A stretch of DNA of 64,000 nucleotides, taken from assembly GCA_021613535.1 (NCBI GenBank), contig CP075492.1, positions 12,090,001 through 12,154,000 of the forward strand. The letters run 5' to 3'. This document shows, piece by piece, positions 27,757 through 40,067 of the stretch (positions are counted from its first letter, which is position 1; each line of letters begins with the position of its first letter). Position numbers and translations under genes: made by a program. Below the pieces are notes generated by a model, which was not told the origin of the DNA, ran no database searches, and saw nothing but the letters and a program-made list of their open reading frames with translations. Source of the DNA: Adineta vaga. Taxonomy: Eukaryota; Rotifera.

Positions 27757-28921
27757 TTAAATAACTGTACATTTGCTTTTTTCAGCCCATGGATTATTTT
27801 TCTTGTCTGGTGGATGAATTAATGGATCACCTTGTTCATTTTCTTGAATATATCGTTTCAATCTAAATAAAATAAGATACAAATTAATCGTATTTTTATT
27901 TGAAGAAAAAAAATTCAATCGATATAAGGTGAGAAAAAGATAAGAAACATGCATTTGATTGTTTCATATAAAGAAAAAGAAGTAACTTACTCTTGAAGTG
28001 TTTTCGATAGTGGCACTTTTTCTACACGTAATTGATATCGTAAAGAATCGATTTGTTTCTGTAGTGAACCTTTATCCATGATCGATTGAAGAGAAGGAGA
28101 AAAAAAAAGGAACTAATTTCGTATATATTGATTCTCGCGATGGAAAAGTCTTGTCCAATAGATAATATCAAATAATAATGGACAAATACACAGACACGTT
28201 CTCTCGAATAGAAACGATAGAAAGAACGAGAGCACAAGAACAACAAACCACTCGTCGAAAATGTATTCTGGAAAAAAACGAAGGAAAAGAAAAGAAAGAA
28301 AGAAAGAAAGAGAGTCAGATAGACAGCGACCGAGCGACCGAGCAAGCAAATGCGCGAAAAAATCAGATAACATGCAGTTTACTCGTATGTAAGTATGTGT
28401 ATGTGTACTTCAAAAGAACGAACAAGACGTGAAAAAAGAAAAAAAAGAAACGGAAACAACGATGCACTACTACTCCGAGTCATATATACACCATGAACGA
28501 GCGTCGAACAATTCTTCCTTTTCTTTCTATTCCCTAATGCTATTGTTCGTCAAAGATTCTCTTATTTCTCGTTTTTTTTCCTTCTTCTATTCGGTCTGTC
28601 TATGGTATGATGTTGTGGTAGTTCAGTTCTACTATCTTCTTTTTTCTCTCTTTCTTCATCGACTTAATTGTTAGATCTAGATGAGTGGCGAAGAACGCAT
28701 GTCTAATAGTACCATATACGTGCTTATAACTAGCTTCGTTTATTTTATAAAACATACATTAAGTGATAAAATCAAGAATAGATGTTCTTAATTTTGAAGA
28801 AAAAGGGAGAAAAGGATGTAAACACTACTCACTCCATCAAAGTTCTTGATAATGGAGTACGTTCCACTTTTAATTGTTGACGAAGATTTTCGACTTGTTT
28901 CTGTACTGTAATTGTATCCAT
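27757..28921 (-). CDS. G protein gamma subunit, GNG13-like, with alternative first exons
   Basis: Minus-strand gene with one shared last exon (27757-27862) and two possible first coding exons (27991-28079 and 28833-28921). Each joins in the same phase to give a 64-residue protein, normal for a G gamma. The shared part encodes [14 protein letters not shown], then [12 protein letters not shown] and a C-terminal CTVI, a CAAX box for prenylation. The [10 protein letters not shown] spelling is closest to vertebrate GNG13. The alternative N-termini form the coiled coil that pairs with G beta. The two first exons are equal in length (89 bases) and similar in sequence, so they look like a tandem exon duplication. 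The product acts at the inner face of the plasma membrane in G beta-gamma dimers. Confidence 0.85.
27991..28079 (-). other. G gamma alternative first coding exon, proximal
   Basis: Encodes [20 protein letters not shown] plus VPLSKTLQ-like sequence and ends in phase 2 at a GTAAGT donor (27985-27990). Confidence 0.8.
28833..28921 (-). other. G gamma alternative first coding exon, distal
   Basis: Encodes [20 protein letters not shown] plus TPLSRTLM-like sequence and ends in phase 2 at a GTGAGT donor (28827-28832). No separate second exon lies between it and the proximal exon, so it most likely joins the shared exon at 27757-27862. Confidence 0.75.
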
Positions 28922-30737
28922 GGATTGAATGAAGTTAAAATTTCAATTGTTGTAAAAATATGAAAACAAATAAATGCGAACAGTGTTGAACACTTTTTCG
29001 GTACTTTATCGCATCTAAAATAATAATAAGAAGAAAAAGATTTTAATAAAAAAATGAAATCAATCTATTTTATTGACTCTTTAGCTCGAGAAGAAAAAAC
29101 TTACCTCTGTCTATCTCTCTCCTTCCTACATCTGTTAAGTCAATAACTGAAAAAATATATGCGCAGTTCAACTTATGTCACACTATTAAATACTTAACTT
29201 ATTGATAATTTTTTTCATCAAGAAATACGATGAATATGAATTTTATTGTTTAACATTTCTCATATCGTTTTATTCTATCTCAAAAATCACCAAACAATTT
29301 TCAATACATCTAACTATGTCACACATGCAAACATCAATGGAAAATAAAAAGTTGTCATAATGTTGTGCGCAAAAGAAGACAAGAAAAAATGAGAACGAAA
29401 GAAGAAAAGAAGAAGAAGAGAGAAAAGAAGCCGAAAATGATTTTTTTTTCTAAACCCATACAACGGTGCACCGTTACTCAAAGAAAATGAGAGAATGAGT
29501 GACAAAGTAAGAACGAGACATGAACTAACATTTCTCTCTTTACTTGTATGTGTAGGTTAACCGAAGAAAGTCACGAGAATGGTTGAATGCATTGTCAGTA
29601 AAGTATCCTTCTCGCTCTCTTTTCTTTTCTTTTCTTTCTCATTTTTTTTTCTTCACACACAAGTATAATACACTCGAAAAACTAGCCTTTATTAAATTAG
29701 AAAAACTCAATATGAATTGTTCTTTTTTCTGTTAATCACAAAACGACATTTGCTTATCCGATCAGCAATATGGCGTTCTCTCGATTGATTAAGTCTAATA
29801 TTAAATTATGTTCAGAGACGAGAAAAATGAATGTATACCATGATGTTTAACTATTTTTTTTTCTGAAAAGTGTCAGAAACAGGCATGTACTTGTTTTTCA
29901 TCGTTTTATTTCAATCGGAAGGAAGAAAAACAGTATTGAGTGAAGAAAAGATGATGATTTGGTGAAATAGAAATAACAATTGATTCTTTTATCAAAAGAT
30001 TCTCATGTATTCTCGACGAAATACATTAGTGAATGGTTTGAATAGATTTACATAGAAGAAACCGATTGAGACAAGGAAATCGGTAATCAGTCTCGACTTG
30101 ATCAAGTATACCATTAAGTCTAAGTACTATTCGTTAGTTCATTTCCTAGAATATTGAATTCAGAGAAAAGAATTTTTTATTATTACCCCCTCTCTCTCTC
30201 TCTCTCTTCTTCGTATCGAAAAGTCAAGTAATATCGACAAGTACTAATTCTATAATCAAGATCTTATATGCGAAGACATGAGTTTCGAGAATGATCATAT
30301 ATTTCCGGTGTCATGTACTAATAAAACTATAGTCTCTTTTCTATTATAAAAATTAATCTTGTCATAAACATCCAATAATAACCATTTATCATTTCTTCGA
30401 TTTGACAAATAACATTGATATAGAATTAAGAGATTTAATATTAATGTTTTTCTTCGTTTCATGAATATATATATATATGTATTTGAACAATAAAACACGC
30501 AATTATATTTCAACATACAATAAAAAAAAAGAAAGCAAAATGAGAAACTTAACGAACACGAAGGAAAGAAAATGTAAATCAAAAGATTCTTTATAATAAT
30601 TTTTATTATTATTATTCTTATTTGAAGCAAAAGTTAATTACAAGAATCATTCGAAATAATTCACAATTACAAACACATACAACAAGACATAACACAAAGC
30701 AGACTGAGAAAAAGAAATCGAAAGCAGGATTAAAAAG
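28922..30737. other. intergenic between G gamma and LLGL
   Basis: 5' region of the G gamma gene and 3' region of LLGL. Includes TC-rich runs (30190-30207; TTCTTTTC near 29620-29640) and purine-rich low complexity at about 29380-29430. No gene seen. Confidence 0.5.
30190..30207. repeat. (TC)n microsatellite
   Basis: Pure TC dinucleotide run in intergenic DNA. Confidence 0.8.
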
Positions 30738-33700
30738 TTAACTGTGTATGGCAGGTGATTGATTATTTGTACCATTGAGACAATGAAGTTCGTTAATGTT
30801 AGGTGCTTGACGAACTTTAACCGATATTGGTCTTGGTGGTTTGGGCGGTGGAGGAGGCGGAGCAGTTGTTTTTTTACTTGATTTAGGAGATACTCGGGGA
30901 GGTGATTGATCGTGAGCATTGGACGAAACTGTTATTGATGATTCAATTTCAACTGAAAAGATGGAATTTTTCTTATAGGAGAAAGAGTTATGAGAAATAG
31001 TATTACCTTTCATTGGAGTCGAATGAAATGTAGGAAGATCGTTAGTAATATTTACCGAATTGATATCTATAGCTGAATCAGAATTTGTACTAAAACCACT
31101 GTTATTGCCAATCTGATCAGATTTTACTGTTGTGATCGATACAGGTTCTTCAAGTTCAATTTTACTCTAGAGAAAAATAAATTGAAGTATATGATTTGAG
31201 TTGAATTTTCTACTATTAAGATTTGAAAAGATTTTACGATGAATTTGTGAATTACTTACTTCAGCATTTTGTGTTACAGGTGTCAATGATGAAATCGAAT
31301 CTTTTGATGGTGTTTCATTTGAAATAAGATTTCTCTGTATGCTGATTTGTCTAGATGATTTATCAACTGTTGATCTTAAAATTGTTTTACGTTGAAGTTT
31401 ATCATAAGAGATTGTCATAGAGTAAAAGAAATTCATCTGTGGTGAAAATGATACTTCAGATAATTCTGATGATGATTGTAAATAAAAAGCATGTGCATAA
31501 GGTGTAAATTGAAAACTGGATAAAGCGGTGATATCGGTCGGTTTTATGCAGTTGAATAATATTTGACGACGAAGTGTTGGCAATGTATATATACTTATTT
31601 GACCCATGTTATCCAAACAAACAAGACAAGATTCAGAATGAGATTCATTGGGATTATCTAAATTAATTCAGTTAAAAAATTATGGTTTTTTGGAAACTTT
31701 TCTTTAAGTGAAATTAGACGGTAATCAATTTGTTTTGATATTCACCTGTTTTCAATGTAAATTGATTGATATTAACTTTTCGTACTCGTGTTCCTTCTGT
31801 TGCTGTTAATTTATATTTACATACTGGTTTTAAATGTGGTAATGTAAATATCTAAGTGAAATACAATTGATTAAGATTTTCACAAACAAACAAAACAATT
31901 ATGTTTACCTTAAATTGTTCTTCCGAACAGATCAGTACTTTATGTGCATTAACGTTTTCACTATTTGCTACTGCCGTTGCTGATACATCGGAAGTTTGAG
32001 ATGTTGATTCTTCCATTGGAATATTTGATCCTTGTCCTATAGATTGATTGGAATTATCTAATACAGCAATACTTAACACAGGTGCTTTATGTTTCAAACG
32101 AATTTCTTTAGCTAAAAAGAATTTAAATATGAATTCATTAATGAATGAGTGTCATGGTTTACCTAATGAACAAGTATTTGTTTGATCAGTTGCAATAGAT
32201 ACTTGATTATTTGATGGAGATTCTAAGCCAATGATTGAATAAACAAAAACATGTCCACCATTAGTTCCAATCCATAATGAACGTGTACGATCGTTAACTG
32301 AAAGAAATGGATCGTGTTAAAAGACAGAAATATCTTCATCTTTTCTTTGAAAAACTTTACCACTATTCAAATATGTTTTGGCAAAATATAAACATCGAAC
32401 CATACTTAATATTTGATCGTCATTTTGTTTAAATTCTCGAAATTCTACTTGACGTTCGACAGGTACACGTGTGATTTCTTCTAAGTGCATATTCGTTGGT
32501 GATAATGGACTATTTTCATCAATACGTTGTGTTGTTGGTATCATTGTAGATTTTTTCGTTGTTCGTCCTTTACGAAAACGTCGAAAGGATTCGCGAAGTG
32601 ATTTTTTTAATGACCGTCCTCGAATTAAAGTTGAATGTCCAATTGATGATGGAATATGTGATGATGTGTTTCCTAACGCATTTGGATCAAGTGTACATTT
32701 AGCAGTGAGAATTCGATTGTGTTGATAACCGATGAGTGCAAAACCATGAGCTGTACCAACAGCATAACTTAAAAGAGAACGAAATTTATAATGAATCAAA
32801 GTTCAAGAAGATACTATACCTTTGAATATCCGAACATAGAGCTAATGCTGAAACAGCAGCTGGCGGATAAAGTTGAATCGATGAAGTAACGAAAAAGCCT
32901 GATGAGACAAATGTTGATTTTGTTTTCATTTCTTCATGTCCTTTCCATACGAAACTTTCACAACCTTCGAGTAAATTCACGGTTGTCATCTGAAGGAAGA
33001 AAGAATAGATTTATATCTGTATAGTTTTATTGAAGAAAAAGTTCCATTTACAGTGACATTGACATCAATAGGTTCAGCAGTGAATTGAAATGTAAGAACT
33101 TGTCCAGCTGTTCCAGCAACAACAAGCGTATCAGTATGAGTACATAATGCTAGTTTTTGTATAGCTAAACGAGGATCATCACAATATGGATCATAGATGC
33201 CAGTCTATAAAATAAATATACAGTTATAATGATATGTTGAAGGAAAATATCAGTACATTCAATGATATAGTTATCTGTTGTGTCTTTATAAGTTTTCTTC
33301 TCTTTGAACTTATAGTAGTACTAGCTAGGCTTCTTTGAATCCTCAAAAGTTACAGTTAAAAGCAGTACCAAACAAAATTTATAGTCTTCTCTTTTAAACG
33401 TCGTCTACCTAAATTTCACAGGTCACTTCAACTAACCTTTTTGAATGGTGGCCATGTTTCTTCGTCAACTTCATCATTTGGTGCTTGTTCAACTTGAAAA
33501 TAATCACTTGTTTTTAATTTATAAACCAATGGCATAGAAATATTCGTTACATCCCAGAATTGTACAGATCCATCTTCATGTCTAATCAAACGAAAGAAAA
33601 TATCACATTTTCAAAGTTCTGTTTTTTATTCCCACTCTATTCCAATGAACTTACCCAGTGAGTAAGAGGTTCTTCTGTTGTGATTCATTATCACGATGAT

Positions 33701-35308
33701 TTATTTCTCCACCTGTTATCGGCCATTTCTAGTTGCAAAATAAGTAGGTGGATAAGATTGTCGAAAAGAAAAAGAAAAAGAAAAAGTTGTTGTTTTTTTT
33801 CACATACTCGATCTGAATAATCTTCAAATTGTATGGATGCATAATTGACAAGTTTCTTATAAAATTCTTGATTTACATTGCATACTAATGTTGTACATAT
33901 AACAGGTGAAGCATGAATACTATTTAAATAAGGCATATGATATAAAGGCCACGAATCAGTAATTAGATCGATGACAATGACTTCTTCATTTAATAAAATA
34001 ACAAGTGCTTCTGGATCATCACGTGCTAAAATAAAATGTTAAAAATGAAAAGTTTTTTTTCTATCCTATCAGCGATAAACATGTTCATACCTCTATCAAT
34101 TGTGAAAAAATCTATCACTTGTGTAGTAAAATCAAATGCCACATGTTTTGTTCGTTCGGAATTATGCTCATTTTCATACAAACAACTAATACTATGTTTA
34201 TTCGCATAACTTGAACGAGGTAAACCACCGGCAAATATAATTAAAGGATCACCACTAAATATTGTAAACGAAAAAGCATGTCTCTCAATCGAGTAAAGAG
34301 GTTTTCAACTATTACTTTCGTAAAACTTTCACACAAATTTTTGTCATTGATGTACATGGATAAGGTCCATATGGAGTCTTTTCAATTTCTACAATATTCA
34401 ATTGTTGTTTTGCATCCCATAATGCATAACTTCCATTACTATGACAAGTTGCAAAATTCATTCCTTGATTATACCAACAAACTGATTCCACTTCTTGTTT
34501 ATAGATATAAGTTCTATCATGACTATTCAATGGTAAATCCCAATGAACAATTAATTTATTCTTATAACCAATTAGAATTTTATCATCATTTGTTGGATGT
34601 TGAACAATCGATTGTACTGCACCGGGATGAATCACTCGTCCACTGCAATATTCAACAATTCTGGAAGAAAAAGTATCAAATTCATTTCTGAAAATAATTT
34701 TTTTCTTTCTCATTATTTACGTTTCTCAATAATTTCTGTTGGTATAACAGGAATTGTATTCAATGAAAATGTTTCAATATTAAATGAATAAATATTTCCA
34801 TTAGTTACACCGATTAAAAGATCAGAATTATTTCTTAATAAACAATAAAGTTTGAGTAGTTTTCAAGATGATTTCATCATCTTCATTCGATGTACAGATT
34901 CGATCAATTCGTAATGTTGTCGAATTATTAATTTCAAGTAAATGTAAATAACCATCGAATGTTAATATCAACAATCGAGCAAGATTATTCAAAAATAAAA
35001 TCTTTCGTATTGATGTTGTTTCAAGACTATATGATAATTGAAAACCAGCTTGTCCATAACTATAACAAGAAGAAATATTGATCAAGATTGTAAAAATCAA
35101 AAAAAAATCAATTTATTGTTTACATTCGAATATCTCCTGTATGTGTTCCAATGGCAATTAATTTCAATTGCGAATCATAGGCAATAGCAGATGGTCGAGA
35201 AGGAAAACCTCGATCACCAAGTTTATTGAAAGCAAATAATTCTTTTTGAAGTCGGCGTCGTGTTTCATTTTCTTCAGGTTGTTTACGACCAAGTTTAAAT
35301 CTGAACAT
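30738..35308 (-). CDS. LLGL: lethal(2) giant larvae homologue
   Basis: Minus-strand multi-exon gene of roughly 1000 residues. Lgl is a cortical WD40 tumour suppressor that marks the basolateral domain and is excluded from the apical cortex by aPKC. The N-terminus reads MFRFKLGRKQ...RLQKELFAFNK, then GFPSRPSAIAYD and IAIGTHTGDIRIYG, as in LLGL1/2. Later blocks include KILIGYKNKLIVHWDL, HSNGSYALWD, EKTPYGPYPC, TAHGFALIGYQHNRIL and CSEEQFKV. The aPKC site is intact: RGRSLKKSLRESFRRFRKGR at about 32564-32625, with Ser spaced as in human LLGL. The extreme C-terminus (about 30750-30870) is Pro-rich, with PPPPPPKPPRP. An AG acceptor at 35321-35322 lies 13 bases before the ATG. Tomosyn (STXBP5) was considered, but the aPKC motif and absence of a SNARE tail favour LLGL. 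Confidence 0.9.
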
Positions 35309-36528
35309 CGTTTAACGATACTGAAAAAAAACAACAATAAAATGTTGATCGATCTGAAAGAGACGAAAAAGAAGAAGTAAAATTTACACGAATCATATTA
35401 CAAGTTAATTTGATAGTCTATCAAAACTAGTCGAACAGACGTTCTAATTAATGTCAATGGTAAAAAAAGCAAAACTATATGAATGTATGTATGTGAGTGT
35501 GTGTGTGTGTTTTTTATTCTCATATGTCTATCGACCAATATACTCCAAGGAAGATTGAGCCGGTCAAACGGTCATTCTATTCTTCCTTTTCCTTTCTTTA
35601 TTCGAGAGACAGCAGAAAGGCATTATAAATGTTGAGTTAAAGGGAGTACAATAAAAAAAAAGAAGGAATGAAAGAATACGAGTTCGACGCGTGCTTAGAT
35701 GATGTGTCATTGCACCTGATTAATCATCAAATGAAAAAAAACAAAACACACAATCTATGAATCTGATGAAATATACTTTCAAAATGTTGAGATATAAAAC
35801 TAATAATTATTTTTCTCATTTGCTTTGGATATCTCATGCATCAATTGATTGTTGAGATATTAAATTACTCTTATCCCAATAGATGAATATTGAAAAGAAA
35901 AACGACATTTGATTGAAAGATGATGTTTTTTTTCTTCTCTTTCTCTTTCTCTTCTCTAATATTCAATCGAGTAAAACTTTTACTGAGAGATAGATTAAAC
36001 TGATTTTGAACTCGATTTGTTTCATTGAAAAAATATCCAATTTTAATGGTTCATTGAAGATTCAAATAACATGATTGAATACACTATCTATTTAAAATCA
36101 GTCATACTCGATCTTTACTCAAATATAATTCTCTCACATTTTCATAGATATCGATATGATTTATTTCTACTCATCAAGATATCAAAATATGTGTTTTCAT
36201 AAAGTATCAATTTATGTCGGAAAGTAATACGATGTCTTTTATATGATTATCTAATCAATTCTAAGTAGAATTAGTGGTAGAATTCTCATCTCTCAATCAT
36301 AATCGATTTTTCTTGTTCATCTATAAGAAAAAGAAAACGGAATCAGACAAAAACAAGAAATAAAATTCTTTATAAATATATTTTCAAGAAGTACTGATAA
36401 GAAAAAGAAAAAGAACAAAGTAACAAAGTAAGAATGCAAATTTTGATTATAATGTCATCAATCATTCTGTATTTCGACTAAAATGAAGAGAAATAAATGT
36501 CAACAATGCAAGGAAATGTAACGAAAAC
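35309..36528. other. intergenic, no gene seen
   Basis: Upstream region of LLGL and downstream region of PSMB4. A TG-rich tract lies at about 35480-35510. An acceptor-like site at 36321-36322 may end a PSMB4 3' UTR intron. Confidence 0.5.
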
Positions 36529-37597
36529 TTACAGAGTTGGTGCAAGACTCCAATCAGGTTGAACTTCTTTCGCTTTAAATTCGACAGCATCATTTGTTAC
36601 AATACAAACACGATACTAATCCAAGAGAAAGTATAGGTGTTCGAAAAGAAAGGAAAAAAATAACAACTTACACGAGCAAATGCTCGACAATCCCGATAAA
36701 AAAGTTGTTTAATAATACGATCCATCAATTGTTCAGCTTGATCTTTATTAAGTTGACTAGAATTTTCTAATATTGTACGAATCCAACCCTAAAAGATCCG
36801 ATTAGTAGAGTAAATTCAACAAGAATAATAATAATAATAATAAGACTTACTTGAGCTAAATGATTGGCAATACCAGTCATAATTAAAAATTCTTTATAAG
36901 CTGAACCTTTATCATTTACACGTCCAAGAAATCTGCAAATACATTCGTTTAACAAAATGTTGCGAAGAAATTTTCATTTTCATTTACGGTTCTTTATTTT
37001 CCATTCCAGCAACAATTACATTTGTTAATAATGGATTAAATTTTGTTCGTCGATGATACAGAAGTCTTGTACACCAAGCATAAAGTGCTAATGGCGTCAT
37101 TTCACCTCCATCTTCTTGAACAATATCTTCATCTCTTAAAAACCAACTTATCTATTATAATAAAAGAAACAAATGACTACTAACACTTTGGAATCAATCG
37201 CTTCTTTGATATAATCAGCATCCGATAAATCCCCACTAAGTGCAAGAATAGTTTTATCGTTAACTTGATGTATACGAGGAATATTGCGGTATTTTGCTAA
37301 TGAACCATACGAACCAAGAACATCTGCAGCTAAGATTACGCCATCTTTGAAGACAAATGCAGCAACTGATGAACCCGTCACAACAGGTGTTCTATTCAAA
37401 TAAAATTTTGTATAAAACAACAATTTTTTTCTTCAAAACAGTAAATAAACTTACACAGTACGTGTACGAATATTTCGTTCAGCTTCAGTTTCTAATGGAT
37501 CGATTGTATAATTTTTACTAGATGTATTTATATTAAAATCATCTTTGTCATTAATTGTATCCCAACATGGTTGGCATGGATGAAAACCACTAAACAT
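36529..37597 (-). CDS. PSMB4: 20S proteasome subunit beta type-4 (beta7)
   Basis: Six minus-strand exons (37455-37597, 37181-37391, 36988-37151, 36851-36932, 36672-36788, 36529-36615) give 267 residues. PSMB4 is the non-catalytic beta7 subunit of the 20S core. After a 47-residue propeptide the mature part begins near TPVVTGSSVAAFVFKDGVI, followed by AADVLGSYGSLAKYRNIPRI, the strongest PSMB4 signature, then ALSGDLSDADYIK, LYAWCTRLLYHRRTKFNPL and FLGRVNDKGSAYKE, and ends near CIVTNDAVEFKAKEVQPDW. The stop codon overlaps a perfect GTAAGT donor. If it is used with the acceptor at 36321-36322, the spliced frame ends Thr-Leu-stop as well, so the protein is the same. The gene lies between LLGL and the unknown protein on the same strand. 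Confidence 0.9.
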
Positions 37598-38155
37598 GTT
37601 TTTTTCTTCAAAATGAAATTCTATAAAATAAATCTTTTAAAATTAATAGTATATACATCAATGACAATGATGATAAAAAGTATGGTATTTCATTTATGCC
37701 ATTTAGTCGATTCTATGTATTATTCATTAACCTATACTATGCAAACATATTCAATCGATAATTGGTCCAGTTGTAAAGTATTTTACAGTAGATGTCATTA
37801 AACTCCATTGCTACTGTTTTCTCTGAAATCTATATTTGCTTATAAATCAATTGAGATCATGACAAAATTTAGCAACGTTTTCCAATAATATTAATTATTT
37901 TCTATGTGACAAGATGAGCAATGCTTATATAAACTTCACTGTGACTTACTTCATGTCACCGAGAGTGATATAATTTATATAAGAAACAAATTATGTTCTA
38001 CTAAAAATAAGGTACAAATATTTCTTGTTTAGTAAGATATAAAAAAAGACTAAGCGTTTGTTTTTATGTCTCGTATGTATTGGAACTTTTACGACGATTG
38101 CGATCTATGAAATGAAAATGATTAAAAAAGCCTTAACAAAATTTAATCATCAAAA
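37598..38155. other. intergenic, no gene seen
   Basis: PSMB4 promoter region and 3' region of the neighbouring minus-strand gene. A potential extra last exon of that gene may begin near 38107. Nothing else supported. Confidence 0.45.
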
Positions 38156-39878
38156 CTAACTTGCATGATTAGGTGCTGTTGCTAAAGGTGCATAATCAGG
38201 ATTGCCTGTTCGAGGAAATCCTTGTTTTATGGCCATCGGTTCAGAATAACTAATACAAAGAAAAAGAAACCAGTCGTATTTCAAATGAGATATATTATTC
38301 TTCATACTTATTAACACCCGGTCGTTGTGTATATGGATGATCACCTGGTTGAATTGTTCTTGCAAATGGATCAGGATCGGACGATACGCTTTGTCCACCC
38401 ATTGTTTCATAGGAAATTCCTGAATTATTTCGATGACTGCTACTTCGATGATGAGTAGGTGTTAACACTCGATTGATACTTTCCTTGTCGGAATTATCAT
38501 CTGAAGTTAGAAAAAAAAATTATATGACAGATATGTTTTATTGTATATTTACCGGTAGATCGTTCAGTTCTTGTTGAAACACTATAATCGGAAGCTGTTG
38601 GACTATGTGGACGGAATGAACGTACTTCTGATTGATATGAATTGGATGAATATTGATTGTATGCATTTCGTGAAGGTGTCGTCGATGAATTGTATGCTTT
38701 TGATTCGGAGTTAGTATAAGATGAATCGCCAGAAGTTTGAGATGTTATTGGTAGCGGTACACTACTATAACTATTATTGTTGTTGTTGATACTAACTGGT
38801 AAATTAGCACCGCTATGGTATAAATCAAATTCTCGAGCAACACTTTCACCATTATCTATTGAAGAAAATGAGAAAGAAAAGTTTGAAAACGTAATAAAAG
38901 CTGTAAGTATATACTCAAGTCCTTGAAATTCACAAGATTTGATGGTATTGTTAGTTCGGGTCGACTATTTAATATATTCCGAGAAGGAGAATGTTGATTG
39001 AAAGAAGAACGCGTAGAAAATGAATGTCGAGTTGCATTATTATGTACCGGTAGTTGAGGACTATTTCTAACGGATGTTACTGTTCGAGTTGGAATATAAT
39101 CTGTAACTTCAAATAATCGCATTCCGCCTGTCATTTCATCGAAAATTTGAACATAACGTCGTTCCAAACGTTCTTTCGTTTGTGTTACAAATTGTTTTCC
39201 ATTACGTTCAACAATCGTTGGCCGTGATGTATATGATGCTAGTTGATTATTCTCTGTTCGTCGATGTTTATTTAAATTGATAACAGAACGACGTACGATC
39301 ACAGGATCAGTATTCATTGTTTGATTACGCTGTGATATATAAGATCTTGTAGAACCAGATCGACTTTGAATAATAGGTGATTCTTGTTCACGAATATACT
39401 CAAGGTTAGGAGAGAGATTCTGCGATTGAATAGACTATTAGTAAAGAAAGAATTGTGTAATACGAAATAGAATAAAAAGAATAACAAATTACTTCGTTTA
39501 TTGTCGGGTCAAAATTGATCGGAAGTAGTTGATTGACCGTGTCAAGGCCTTTTTCAGTCGATGTAGAGATTCGTACAGGATAAGGTATCTACTCAATCAG
39601 AAAATATTGATACAAAAAAGTAAAACGAAAACATACTGAAAGTGTTCCAGTAAGAGGTTGTTGTTCAACGTTAGATATGTCGAATTTAGAGAGACCAATC
39701 GGTTTTAATGGTTGTTTTGCAAGTGTACGATTGTAATCTTTGGTCGAACTGTCAAATATATATATACACCTGTATTTATTTGTTTATTTATTTTGACTTA
39801 ATATAAATCATATTTTCTTTTTGCCTATCTTTTATAAAGATTGACATTTATTATGACTTACCTGAATACCTTGCCCAT
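38156..39878 (-). CDS. unrecognised disordered Ser/Asn/Arg-rich protein
   Basis: Seven minus-strand exons (39862-39878, 39637-39748, 39493-39588, 38915-39434, 38553-38855, 38308-38500, 38156-38249) sum to 1335 bases, a clean 444-residue CDS. I do not recognise the family. The chain is mostly low complexity: Ser, Asn, Thr and Arg rich with an Asn5 run. One ordered-looking block in the middle (about 39090-39210) reads KQFVTQTKERLERRYVQIFD then EMTGGMRLFEVTDYI. No signal peptide, transmembrane helix or cysteine motif. The start MGKVF is set by the 17-base first exon needed for phase. The stop is TAG at 38156-38158; a weak GTTAGT donor overlapping it could instead splice to a basic tail. It lies just downstream of the SRCIN1-like gene on the same strand, possibly with a related cytoskeletal role (inference). 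Confidence 0.65.
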
Positions 39879-40067
39879 GTTTCATTCGTTTTTCTTCCTC
39901 AGAAAGAAAAAACTTTCGAGACACATGTAGTCTTCAATAAGTTTCGCTTCATTGATTTCTTCTCATTTAAATGATAAGGTTGACTATTATTAACGATACG
40001 CAGAAAAAAATCAAACTATATACAATACACAAGAAAAAGAAGAGAGAGAGAGACAGAAATGAGATGA

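Noticed and set aside
28022-28432. Hydrophobic minus-strand and charged plus-strand ORFs between the two G gamma first exons
   Set aside because: Purine/pyrimidine-biased DNA gives these translations; no second G gamma last exon is hidden there.
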